The notes under the pieces: model-generated | The model's input: only the letters and a program-made list of their open reading frames with translations | What the model was told of the DNA's origin: nothing | The model's database searches: none | Shown here: in pieces, positions 44,544 to 52,946 of the stretch | Position numbering within the stretch: the first letter of the stretch is position 1 | How the letters are laid out: the number at the start of each line of letters is the position of its first letter | Made by a program: the position numbers and the translations under genes | Assembly (NCBI GenBank): GCA_017643645.1 | Contig: JAEPNB010000005.1 | Coordinates: forward strand, 124,001 to 188,000 | DNA length: 64,000 bases | Source: Balneola sp. | GTDB taxonomy: Bacteria > Bacteroidota > Rhodothermia > Balneolales > Balneolaceae | Direction of reading: 5' to 3'

Positions 44544-46376
44544 ATGAGAATTAAAGGACTAATTTTTCTGGCAATTGTTACCGCGTTAGGCTTTTTGATA
44601 AGCTGGATCAGTATTGACCCAATTGTTGAATCAGAAATTGAATATCAGGCGAGTGTGACTAATGGTGCATTGGTCGAGATTGAAGGTTTCGATATCGATT
44701 TGATTGACCTTAAAGTTCGTTGGGACAGACTTCAGGTTACCAATCCCGAAAACACCATGAGTAATACCTTTGAAACAGGGGAGATGGAACTGGATTTTCT
44801 TTTTTGGCCAACCTGGTGGGAAAGAGTGATTGTTGAGGATATTATCTTTAAAGATTTTAAAATGGATACCGAAAGAGAAACAGACGGCTATTTTGAAATT
44901 CCGGAAGAAGAGAAGAATGCCGAACCAAGTTTTGTTGCTCAGGTTATTGGTGATGTAACCTCAGAAATTTCCCGAAATGCCAACATGAAGTTCACTAATA
45001 TTAAAACGAATATCAATGTAGACAGCTTGATGTCGAAATTGAATCTGCAAGCTCCCAACAAGATTGATTCGCTTAGAAACGGGCTTTCAAAAAATTATCA
45101 AAAGTGGGACAGCACCTTTGCAAATACGAAGATCAATAAAGAAATAGCTGATATTGAAAAAACGATCAATGCTATTGACGTAAAGAAGATAAAAGATCCT
45201 AAGAAAGCGATAGAAGCTATAAAAAATGTTCAAAAACTAGCAAAACAAGTAGATTCCCTGAAAACACGAGCAGAGAATTTAAAAAATGATTTTCAGGAAG
45301 ATTTCGGAGATTCAAAGTTCAGTGTTGGCAGGATTGATAATTGGATACAAGCTGATTTCCAACGCGCTATGAATATGGCTAAACTTCCTACTATAGATCC
45401 CGGTAATATTGCCCAATCTCTTTTCGGTGAAAACCTTCTTGCTGATTATTCCGGGTATTTGGAATATGTAGCAATTGCCAGAAAATACGGAAGTCGTTTG
45501 GCTGGTGAGGATAAAGACAAAATTGACCGCTATGAAGGAAAAGATTATAAGTTCAGCGACAAATATGATTGGCCAAGACTCTGGATACAGAACATAGATC
45601 TTTCCGGAGAAACAAAAACGGCTATTCAGCTCGCGGGACAGATTACAAATATCAGCAGCGATCAAAAGAAAACTAAAGAGCCTATCAGATTTGATCTCGG
45701 AGGAAAAGACGACTCAAACCGTTCTATGACCCTTACCGGAGAGTTTAACTATTTAGGTGAAGAGCCTCGGGAAACTATCAATTTTACTTATGACGGGTTT
45801 GGGTTAAAGGGAACAAAAATTTCTCCATCTGAATTACTTCCTTACCCTTTAAAAACAGGTACAGGCGAAGTTTCTGCTTCCGTTAGCATCATTGACAAAA
45901 GATTTGATAGTGAGATTGGTTATAAAGCGAAAGGAATTGCTTTTGATTTCGGACAGAACCCATCTAAAGACAGAATTCAACAACTGATTCGGGACGCCGT
46001 TTCCAGCACCGATCAAATAAACGTTGCTGCTCTGGTAGATAACCTTGACGGACCACTAAAAGTTAAGGTTCGTTCTAATGTAGACGATCTATTTGTGAAT
46101 GCACTTAAAAGCACTGTAAGTAAAGAAGTTGATCGTGCCCGCCAAAAAATAGAATCCAGAGTAAGAAGTGAGATCGGTAATCGAAAAGAGCAACTTCTGG
46201 CCTTTAAAAATGAAAAAGAAGCAGAGATTCGAAAAGAATATGAGAAGCTGGAAAACCGTGTAAATGAAGAGATCAAAAAAGTTGAAGAGAAGAAGAAAGA
46301 GTTAGAAAAGAAAAAGAAAGAGCTCGAAGACTCTTTGAAAAATGCGGTTAAAGATCGGATTGGTATAGATTGGTAA
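44544..46376 (+). CDS. TIGR03545-like AsmA-type membrane protein
   Basis: The 610-residue product has one N-terminal membrane anchor (about residues 5-23), a long periplasmic body with AsmA-like strands near the N-terminus, a coiled-coil middle (about 190-260) and a very charged C-terminal coiled coil (about 525-600, Lys/Glu-rich). This is the layout I associate with TIGR03545. It follows the TIGR03546-like gene by 2 nt and is closed by a strong terminator. Confidence 0.8.
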   Translation: MRIKGLIFLAIVTALGFLISWISIDPIVESEIEYQASVTNGALVEIEGFDIDLIDLKVRWDRLQVTNPENTMSNTFETGEMELDFLFWPTWWERVIVEDIIFKDFKMDTERETDGYFEIPEEEKNAEPSFVAQVIGDVTSEISRNANMKFTNIKTNINVDSLMSKLNLQAPNKIDSLRNGLSKNYQKWDSTFANTKINKEIADIEKTINAIDVKKIKDPKKAIEAIKNVQKLAKQVDSLKTRAENLKNDFQEDFGDSKFSVGRIDNWIQADFQRAMNMAKLPTIDPGNIAQSLFGENLLADYSGYLEYVAIARKYGSRLAGEDKDKIDRYEGKDYKFSDKYDWPRLWIQNIDLSGETKTAIQLAGQITNISSDQKKTKEPIRFDLGGKDDSNRSMTLTGEFNYLGEEPRETINFTYDGFGLKGTKISPSELLPYPLKTGTGEVSASVSIIDKRFDSEIGYKAKGIAFDFGQNPSKDRIQQLIRDAVSSTDQINVAALVDNLDGPLKVKVRSNVDDLFVNALKSTVSKEVDRARQKIESRVRSEIGNRKEQLLAFKNEKEAEIRKEYEKLENRVNEEIKKVEEKKKELEKKKKELEDSLKNAVKDRIGIDW

Positions 46377-46380
46377 ATAA

Positions 46381-46404
46381 AAAGAGCCGGTTCCCCGGCT
46401 CTTT
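46381..46404 (+). terminator. Rho-independent terminator
   Basis: AAAGAGCCGG (46381-46390) and CCGGCTCTTT (46395-46404) form a perfect 10-bp stem with a TTCC loop, 4 nt after the stop codon of the preceding gene. Confidence 0.88.
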
Positions 46405-46436
46405 CGTGATTGCTAACAACAATAGGGGTAATAAAC

Positions 46437-49400
46437 CTATTTTGTAAGTAACATTTTTTGCACTTTTACTTGTCCGCCTGAAACCAATCTATAGATATAA
46501 ACTCCGGTAGAAAGATTTGTAGCATCGAAAGTTACATCGTGCTTTCCGGCTTTTCTGAACCCATTTACAAGTACCGCTACTTCCTGCCCGATCATATTGT
46601 AAACCGTCAGTCTTACATTGTTTGATTCCGTCAATGTAAAGTGAATGTTTGTAGTCGGGTTGAATGGATTTGGATAATTACCTAGCGTAACCTCTGTTGG
46701 GAGTTCTTCTGTAAAGAGTTCTTCCCCTTCAGGCAATGCTTTGCTTGAAACAGCACCGTCACTCTGAGTGTTAGGGTTTCCGTTTCCGGAAGCCGTTGTC
46801 CAATCAGAGAAAGAATCTGTATCAACAAAAATATCTGCACGAACTATGGATGAGCCTGTTCCCGCACTTGGGTTACTTGTACTTCCCCATCCTGTTGGAA
46901 TTCCTGACGATGCTCCACCTTCCCAGGCTACTGCATCAATGGTTGTTCCTGATCCGTCTTTTAGGACCAATGCATCTCCTCCGTTATTGAGCGCCGGAAT
47001 TGAAGCGAATTTATCCGCGTTTTTGCTGTACAGCTTTTTAAATCCTTTACGATCAGACGCTACAGTATAGAACGTACCGGGCGCAAGGCTCGCATTTCCG
47101 GGATAAGTATATGAGGAACCTGTTCCATTGTTGTCCGTTATGGTCCAGCCACTAATGTCGACAGTAGTACCACCGGCATTGAAAAGCTCTATCCATTCTT
47201 CATCAGAATCTGTTCCCGGAGTGTCGTAGAACACTTCGCTTATAACAACTCCGCCTGTTGGAACAGGAGCTATATCTGCTGATGTTGCATCGACACCAGT
47301 GGCTCCATCGTCATCCGTAACTGTAAGCGAAACGGTAAATGTTCCGTCCGTCTGGTATGTGTGACTTGGGTTTGCTGATGTACTTGTGTTTCCATCTCCG
47401 AAATCCCACAAATAACCGGCTATGGTTCCGTCGCTGTCGCTTGATCCGGCACTGCTAAATGAAACAGCTGTTCCCACAGTTCCGGAATAGGCCCCGTTTG
47501 CACTGGCAATTGGCGCTGAATTCGGAGGTGTTTGTGTCTCCGGATTTCCGTTTGAACCTGCGATGCTCCAATCAGAAAACGAATCTGTATCTGTTCCTGA
47601 ACTTGTTCTGAGAATTGTGCTTCCGGTTGGCGCCGATGGATCTGAAGCACTTCCCCAGCCACTTGGTAATCCGGCAGAAGCGCCGCCTTCCCAGGCTACA
47701 GCATCAATTAATTGACCGGCACTATTCTTTAAGAGCAGAGCATCTCCGGTATTGTTTAAAGCAGGAACAGAACCATAAAGATCTGCATCATAAGAATATA
47801 GACTGTTGAACCCTACACTGTTTGCTGCAACAGTAAGATACGTCCCGGGTTCAATCGTTGTATTTGCCGGAAAAGTATAAACGCTCCCTGTTCCGTTATT
47901 ATCCGTTACAGTCCAGTTATCTAAGCTGAGTGAACTTCCGGTGGAGTTATAAATCTCGATCCACTCCTCATCCGAATCTGTTCCCGGCGTATCATAGAAT
48001 ATTTCACTGAAAAGTACACCCGTTCCAGCTATATCTGTTACCGTTACGCCGGCTGTTGCAACATCAGTAGCTCCGCCATCATCAGTAACTGTTAGCTGTG
48101 CAGTGTACGAACCTGCCTGAGCATATGAATGAGTTGGGTTTGCAACTGTACTTGAGTTTCCATCACCAAAATTCCAGTTATAAGAAACAATTGTTCCGTC
48201 ACTGTCACTAGATCCGGCACTGCTGAACGAAATATTAGCTCCAGTATCACCGGAATAAGGACCATTTGCAATTGCGGTTGGTGGTATGTTACTAGGTTGA
48301 GTTTGCGGATTTCCATTTGAACCGGCTGTACTCCAATCACTAAAAGAATCCGTATCTGTTGTTGAAACCGTCCTAACAATTGTGCTGCCTGTAGGGGCTG
48401 AAGGATCAGAAGAACTCCCCCATCCTGCCGGAAGTCCTGACGACGCTCCGCCTTCCCATGCAACAGCATCTATAACTGAAGAAGTGTTATCAGCAAGGAT
48501 CAAAGCATCTCCTGTGTTATTCAAAGCCGGTAACGATCCGTATACATCAGCATCGTAACCGTAAATAGCATTAAAACCAAGTGAGTTAGTTGCTATCGTC
48601 AGATACGTTCCGGACTGAATTGTGGTTCCTCCGGGAATAGTAATGGAAGACCCTGTTCCGTTGTTATCAGTAATCGTCCATCCCGAAAGATCAACTGCTG
48701 ATCCGGTTCCGTTATATAATTCCACCCATTCCTCATCTGAATCAGTTCCGGGTGTATCATAAAATACTTCACTGAATACAACTCCTGCTCCTGAACCACT
48801 TCCTGTAGAAACCGTAACGTTAGCAAAATCTGTATTTGTTGCTCCGTTATTATCAGTTACCGTAAGACTTGCAGTATAAGAGCCGTCAATTGAATAGGTA
48901 TAACTTGGATTAGCTGACGTACTGGTATTTCCATCTCCGAAATCCCATGCATAAGCAGTTATTGTTCCGTCACTATCGCTTGATCCGGCACTACTGAATG
49001 AAATTGGTGAAGTTGAATTTCCATTGTATGGACCATTAGCTTCTGCAACCGGAGGAAGATTTCCACCACCACCGTTGCTTAAACTTACAAAATCAGCATA
49101 AACCGGAAGGTGATCAGATGCATCGTGTATTGCCTGAGCTACCGATGCACTAACCGCTGAATTAGGACCATCCAGTAAAGAAGTATCAAAGTGATTTCCA
49201 TCGTTACCAAAAGCAGTATAAGTTCCTGCGATCATATCTACTTTCGAATTATCGTTGATTCCAAAAGAAGTAAGAATGAAATCAAAACGATCATCTAATC
49301 CTCCGTGAGCACCGCCACCAAACTGTGTAGTTCTCGGGCTTTGAGTGTGAACACTCGCAAAAGCCGGATTAACATGCCAATCACCTACTCCTCCTGAAGA

Positions 49401-50042
49401 GGCCAGTGGATCTTCGGCTCTACCATCATTATCTGCTTCGTTTGCAATGAACTTTTGATAAGCTGGTTCATTACTGTCGTACATATTGAAATCGCCTACC
49501 ACAACAAATTCAGTTCCTGCCGGCAAATTATTCAAATGATTTCTCAATACCGTTACTTCATCCAATCGTTTTTGTTCATTGGTCGAACCTGAGCTTGCTT
49601 TTAAATGTGCGCTGTAAAAACGGATCTCATTATCTCCGATCTGCATTACATATTCTGAAAACTCTCTCAATGCTGTAGGAATTTCATTTTGAGAAGTCAG
49701 CGTTCCGATCGAGGTTCGATAGAACAGCATATTATCAGTATCAGTACCATTTATAAAAGTAGCACGTGAATACTGATTTCCTCCGGCATTAAGGGCCGTA
49801 AGTATCAAATCTGCTCCGGCTGCATCCACAATTTCCTGCATAAGAAGAACATCGGGGTTTGCCGCCTGAAGAACGGTTTGGAATGCACTTTGACGATCAG
49901 TATCTGTTCCGTCAAGTTTAAGTCCGTTATAGGTCATTACGCGGAAATTTACATCCTGCGCAATTACAAAAGATGAGATCAGAAGAGTTAGAACAAAAGA
50001 GATTGCCGTAATCTTCTTGAGAGAAGTTGCGAGTACACGCAT
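46437..50042 (-). CDS. Secreted endonuclease/exonuclease/phosphatase-fold protein with three PKD-lamin-tail modules and a T9SS sorting domain
   Basis: The 1201-residue product has a signal peptide (about 1-29), an EEP-fold domain (about 30-325: LLMQEI, VVGDFNMYD, ASDHLPVY), then three repeats of PKD domain (WDFGDGN) plus lamin-tail domain (SEVFYDTPGTDSDEEW). The lamin-tail starts lie near residues 430, 685 and 940, a period of 255-256 residues. The end is a type A sorting domain (NYPNPFNPTT and a final VKVQKMLLTK). It is likely secreted by the type IX system as a nuclease or phosphatase. A GGAGG ribosome-binding site precedes the ATG, and a long leader precedes that. Confidence 0.9.
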   Translation of the reverse strand: MRVLATSLKKITAISFVLTLLISSFVIAQDVNFRVMTYNGLKLDGTDTDRQSAFQTVLQAANPDVLLMQEIVDAAGADLILTALNAGGNQYSRATFINGTDTDNMLFYRTSIGTLTSQNEIPTALREFSEYVMQIGDNEIRFYSAHLKASSGSTNEQKRLDEVTVLRNHLNNLPAGTEFVVVGDFNMYDSNEPAYQKFIANEADNDGRAEDPLASSGGVGDWHVNPAFASVHTQSPRTTQFGGGAHGGLDDRFDFILTSFGINDNSKVDMIAGTYTAFGNDGNHFDTSLLDGPNSAVSASVAQAIHDASDHLPVYADFVSLSNGGGGNLPPVAEANGPYNGNSTSPISFSSAGSSDSDGTITAYAWDFGDGNTSTSANPSYTYSIDGSYTASLTVTDNNGATNTDFANVTVSTGSGSGAGVVFSEVFYDTPGTDSDEEWVELYNGTGSAVDLSGWTITDNNGTGSSITIPGGTTIQSGTYLTIATNSLGFNAIYGYDADVYGSLPALNNTGDALILADNTSSVIDAVAWEGGASSGLPAGWGSSSDPSAPTGSTIVRTVSTTDTDSFSDWSTAGSNGNPQTQPSNIPPTAIANGPYSGDTGANISFSSAGSSDSDGTIVSYNWNFGDGNSSTVANPTHSYAQAGSYTAQLTVTDDGGATDVATAGVTVTDIAGTGVLFSEIFYDTPGTDSDEEWIEIYNSTGSSLSLDNWTVTDNNGTGSVYTFPANTTIEPGTYLTVAANSVGFNSLYSYDADLYGSVPALNNTGDALLLKNSAGQLIDAVAWEGGASAGLPSGWGSASDPSAPTGSTILRTSSGTDTDSFSDWSIAGSNGNPETQTPPNSAPIASANGAYSGTVGTAVSFSSAGSSDSDGTIAGYLWDFGDGNTSTSANPSHTYQTDGTFTVSLTVTDDDGATGVDATSADIAPVPTGGVVISEVFYDTPGTDSDEEWIELFNAGGTTVDISGWTITDNNGTGSSYTYPGNASLAPGTFYTVASDRKGFKKLYSKNADKFASIPALNNGGDALVLKDGSGTTIDAVAWEGGASSGIPTGWGSTSNPSAGTGSSIVRADIFVDTDSFSDWTTASGNGNPNTQSDGAVSSKALPEGEELFTEELPTEVTLGNYPNPFNPTTNIHFTLTESNNVRLTVYNMIGQEVAVLVNGFRKAGKHDVTFDATNLSTGVYIYRLVSGGQVKVQKMLLTK
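46770..49075 (-). repeat. Three tandem ~765-nt coding repeats (PKD-lamin tail)
   Basis: The coding sequence for the lamin-tail start recurs at about 47221, 47989 and 48754, i.e. spacings of 768 and 765 nt. Many stretches are near-identical in protein (TDSDEEW, NNTGDALIL, AVAWEGGASSG). The copies differ at many silent sites, so the duplications are not very recent. Confidence 0.85.
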
Positions 50043-50167
50043 ATCGCCTCCGGGGTTAATTATCGTTTATGATATTAAGGCGACCTGTGAGTGGTGACAG
50101 CCAATTACGGTTGGCAGGTGGATGCTTCTTGTCCCAAATTACAAGAATTACACAAGCGGGTCGTAAT
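50043..50167 (-). other. Long structured leader of the secreted exonuclease gene
   Basis: Between the promoter at 50168-50196 and the start codon lies about 120 nt. On the minus strand it contains the hairpin GCCAA/TTGGC, enclosed by ACCTG/CAGGT, and another CTTGT/ACAAG hairpin. A GGAGG lies just before the ATG. No known riboswitch class was recognised. It may be a regulated 5-prime leader or a short RNA. Confidence 0.35.
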
Positions 50168-50196
50168 ATTATAGTCCCACCGAAGTGTAAAAGCAA
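50168..50196 (-). promoter_or_regulatory. Sigma70-like promoter for the secreted exonuclease gene
   Basis: On the minus strand TTGCTT and a perfect TATAAT are separated by 17 bp (TATAAT covers 50168-50173 and TTGCTT covers 50191-50196). The predicted start is near 50160, giving a leader of about 120 nt. Confidence 0.5.
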
Positions 50197-50306
50197 GTAA
50201 AGTTATCCACAGAATAAATGTGGAATAGTATGCTAACTATCTATAAATTTTACTCTTTAGTGATATTACAAAATTGTAAACTTTTCTATCCTTCATCAAA
50301 AATAAT

Positions 50307-50906
50307 ATGAAATTTAAATGGTGGTGGGTTCCTGCAGGGCTGATAGCAATGTACGCTGTCGTTTTTCCTTTTTATTTCAGAAACCCTGAGCACCCTCTGT
50401 TTTTCACCGTTTACTCTGTATTCAACGGTACGCTGGAACATCAAACTATTGATGGGAAAAAGGAAGAACTTGTATCTAATTACGAGGAGATAACTGTTGG
50501 CAGCAAAGCACCCGATTTAACTCTTCAGGGTTTAAGAGGAAACCAAATTTCGCTGTCTGATTTTGAAGGAAAGACAGTTCTACTCACTTTTTGGGCATCC
50601 TGGTGTCCGACGTGTCGAGCCGAAAACAAACATCTCAAAGAAATCTATCCTGATTACAAAAATAATGGGTTTGAAATCCTCGCCGTTTCTCTGGATCGCA
50701 GTAAAACGAACTGGGAAAAAGCAGTTGAGAAAGATGGTATTACATGGCCGCAAGTTTCTGACCTGCAAGGAGTGGATTCTCCGGTTCCCACCAAATACGG
50801 TGTTTATTCTACCCCGACTACCTTTTTGATTGACTCCTCAGGCGTAATAATTGGTAAGGATTTGAGGGGAGTGGAGTTGGAGGAGCAACTGAATTCACTA
50901 AAATAA
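50307..50906 (+). CDS. TlpA-family membrane-anchored thioredoxin-like protein
   Basis: The 199-residue product has an N-terminal membrane anchor (about residues 6-24) and a periplasmic AhpC/TSA-thioredoxin domain with FWASWCPTCRAENKHL (active-site CPTC) and the cis-Pro region STPTTFLID. It probably reduces disulfides, for example for cytochrome c maturation. It ends 8 nt before the broken RAYT gene. Confidence 0.9.
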   Translation: MKFKWWWVPAGLIAMYAVVFPFYFRNPEHPLFFTVYSVFNGTLEHQTIDGKKEELVSNYEEITVGSKAPDLTLQGLRGNQISLSDFEGKTVLLTFWASWCPTCRAENKHLKEIYPDYKNNGFEILAVSLDRSKTNWEKAVEKDGITWPQVSDLQGVDSPVPTKYGVYSTPTTFLIDSSGVIIGKDLRGVELEEQLNSLK

Positions 50907-50913
50907 TCGATGT

Positions 50914-51477
50914 TTAATAGAATCTATCTTCTTTCCATTGAGATGGATTGTTCCGTATATATTCAGAGATATTATTAAAGGACTCCTGATCGCGGATTAT
51001 ATGATCTTAGTATCTTGCTTGCCATTGGAAATCAGTTCTGATCTTTCTCGCCTTCTTTGTGACACCGATTTTAAATCCTCTGACTATTGAACCCAAATTT
51101 TTAGATTGAGGACCAAATTTGTTTAATGAATTCTGTTTTGATACATGTAGGGACGCAAGATTTTGCGTCCCTACAATTAGATTCGAATCCATTTCATTAT
51201 TCTTTTTGTCAATGATAATGATTCCATGCACATGATTAGGCATCACAACAAATTCTCCTAATTTCACAAATGGAAAATGATCCGGGACCTCTTTCCAACA
51301 TTGGTTTGCGATTTTTCCAATTTTAGACAAGAACATTTCATCATTTTTTATCTCTCCAAAATATCGCTCTCTGTTCTTCGTACAAATCGTTACGAAATAA
51401 GACCCGTTCCACCCATAATCCCAGGACTTTAATCGAGTGGTTTCATTTCTATATTTGTTTCTGAATCTGTCTGACAC
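50914..51477 (-). pseudogene. REP-associated tyrosine transposase (RAYT), broken by a nonsense codon
   Basis: The N-terminal 156 residues match RAYT/Y1 transposases: WDYGWNGSYFVTICTKNRERYFG, the HUH-type PNHVHGIIII and IVRGFKIGVTKKAR. The frame hits TAA at 51007-51009 after QWQARY. Downstream the same frame continues DHIIRDQESFNNISEYIRN, NPSQWKEDRFY and a stop at 50914-50916, the usual RAYT C-terminus. One base change from a Tyr codon (TAT/TAC) explains the stop. An in-frame palindrome lies inside the gene at 51146-51175. Confidence 0.8.
51146..51175. repeat. REP-like palindrome inside the RAYT coding sequence
   Basis: TGTAGGGACGCAA (51146-51158) and TTGCGTCCCTACA (51163-51175) form a perfect 13-bp stem with a 4-nt loop. 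The insert reads in frame as a GTQNLASLH stretch in the RAYT protein. This word (GTAGGGACGCAA) is of the kind of palindrome that RAYTs are thought to mobilise. Confidence 0.75.
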
Positions 51478-51500
51478 TTTCTTAATCCCATAAAAGTAAG

Positions 51501-51869
51501 CTATTTTATTGCTTTGGTTTTCAGGCTTTTAACTACAAGTATTGTGAAAGGAATCATTGTTAATAATGTGGGTATTTCTGAGCTATAATCTTGTCTTCCA
51601 ATAAATACCAAGATTATAATCCCAATAAAAACTATCAGAGATCCTCCAAAATAATAGTATCGCTTTCTTCTTTCTGTAAATAATGAAATAATAAGTGAAA
51701 TCTGTCCTACAAAAAAAATTAAAACTGGGAATAGCCAGATTTGGTCAGTCTCACTAAAATTAAAAATCATCGAAAATTGAATTAGCACAATAGGTGCTAC
51801 TCCATGACCTGCGCCTATTGAAATAATTAATGAAGAAAGTAAAGTCCAAAATGAAGAAACAGTTTTCAT
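51501..51869 (-). CDS. Small multi-spanning membrane protein, unknown
   Basis: The 122-residue product has about four hydrophobic segments and no recognisable motif. It lies between the RAYT pseudogene and the duplicated reductase tail, in a rearranged-looking stretch, and its codon use is AT-rich. Confidence 0.5.
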   Translation of the reverse strand: MKTVSSFWTLLSSLIISIGAGHGVAPIVLIQFSMIFNFSETDQIWLFPVLIFFVGQISLIISLFTERRKRYYYFGGSLIVFIGIIILVFIGRQDYSSEIPTLLTMIPFTILVVKSLKTKAIK

Positions 51870-51879
51870 ATATATAATC

Positions 51880-51971
51880 TCACAAATTCGAATCTGCTAA
51901 ATATTCATGCACGTATTTTATAGCCATGGAGCCTTCGACTACGGTTGAAGCGACACGATTCATAGCGCTGG
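51880..51971 (-). pseudogene. Detached copy of the 3-prime end of the response regulator-reductase gene
   Basis: The minus strand reads MNRVASTVVEGSMAIK, then YVHEYLADSNL and a TGA. The intact gene ends MNRVASAVGEGSMAIK, then YVHEYLVDSNL. Over 88 nt (51884-51971 versus 52951-53038) I count about 11 mismatches. It is a relic tail with no body, separated from the real gene by the lipoprotein gene. Confidence 0.85.
51884..51971 (+). repeat. Direct repeat, left copy (flanks the lipoprotein cassette)
   Basis: This 88-nt segment repeats at 52951-53038 in the same orientation with about 87 percent identity by hand count. The pair brackets the lipoprotein gene. Confidence 0.85.
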
Positions 51972-51978
51972 TAAAAGA

Positions 51979-52905
51979 TTAGTTTTTGAAAGAAATTAAG
52001 CTTATCTGAGTAGTACCCTTACCCGTATGACCATTATATGATTCCTGATAATTGGTCAAACCAGTATCCGCTTTTACCGTGTAAAGTCCTCCATCAATAT
52101 GTAGTTGATTATATGCTTGATTGCCTGTTAGTCGAGACTGAGGCAGATATCTATCTCTAAACCAACCATAAAATTGATCTCCGTTACTTCGCCAATAAAC
52201 AACAGAACTCCTATTATAAAAAGGACCAGAGGAACCAAAATCGATAGATGGCCTGTGAATTAAATCAAAGGATAATTCTGAGGTATGCTTGTCTTCAGAT
52301 ACTACATATAAATACCTGCTATACATATTTGTTGTATCTGAGTTTTGAATTACTGAATTCTTAGACTCATAATTAACAACAAAGCCCTCGTTTGTAGTTT
52401 CTAAATGGTATCTAAATGATGAATCTGTTTCGTCTAAAAAACTAGTTTTTGTAATGCTTTCGTAACTTTTTTTGGTGCCCACGTCGATGGGATCTGCTCC
52501 CGTTGGATCCCAAGATAAACTACTTGATTCTCCCTTATACTTTAGTTCGATATTTTCTCCCATAGGAAAAAAGTCCAGTAATTTTTGCTTTAGCTGAATG
52601 CTAACAAGCGTACCCGTTTCTTTGCCAATCGTAATTACTGTGTCAGAAGGTAGGTGATGTTCACTCTTTACAGCAAATAGATGATTTCCAGTAGTAATAT
52701 CAGGTATTTGAAACTCACCATCACTGTTGGTATAAAAAGAGTTTCCATTCACCGAAACCTCAACATTTTCATTAAACAAAGTGTCACCCTTGAAAACATC
52801 GAATACTTTTCCAGTAACTACTTGAGGACCAAAACCATCGAGACCTGAATCATTACATGAAATAACAAGAGCTACTATTGAAAATAAAATTAGCTTATTG
52901 CACAT
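51979..52905 (-). CDS. Lipoprotein with carboxypeptidase-regulatory-like domain
   Basis: The 308-residue product has a lipobox (ALVISC) and an N-terminal beta-sandwich regulatory-like domain (VTGKVFDVFKGDTLFNENV, then TNSDGEFQIPDITTGNHLF). The rest (residues about 110-308) is a beta-rich part with no recognised motif. The gene ends 7 nt from the detached reductase tail and begins 45 nt from the true reductase 3-prime copy, so it looks like cargo inserted at the end of that gene. Confidence 0.65.
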   Translation of the reverse strand: MCNKLILFSIVALVISCNDSGLDGFGPQVVTGKVFDVFKGDTLFNENVEVSVNGNSFYTNSDGEFQIPDITTGNHLFAVKSEHHLPSDTVITIGKETGTLVSIQLKQKLLDFFPMGENIELKYKGESSSLSWDPTGADPIDVGTKKSYESITKTSFLDETDSSFRYHLETTNEGFVVNYESKNSVIQNSDTTNMYSRYLYVVSEDKHTSELSFDLIHRPSIDFGSSGPFYNRSSVVYWRSNGDQFYGWFRDRYLPQSRLTGNQAYNQLHIDGGLYTVKADTGLTNYQESYNGHTGKGTTQISLISFKN

Positions 52906-52946
52906 AGGCTTAATCCTTCTTTATTTAATAATATATCGAAAAGTTA

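Noticed and set aside
46768-48826. Several reading frames in and opposite the exonuclease-like gene
   Set aside because: They follow the repeat structure of the real minus-strand gene and are shadow frames caused by its repeated codons.
46770-49075. A CRISPR-like repeat array
   Set aside because: The repeats are about 765 nt long, coding and domain-shaped (PKD-lamin tail), not short direct repeats with spacers.
50043-50167. 6S RNA or a known riboswitch in the exonuclease leader
   Set aside because: The hairpins were noted, but length and motifs do not match 6S RNA, c-di-GMP, cobalamin, TPP or preQ1 classes that I can recall.
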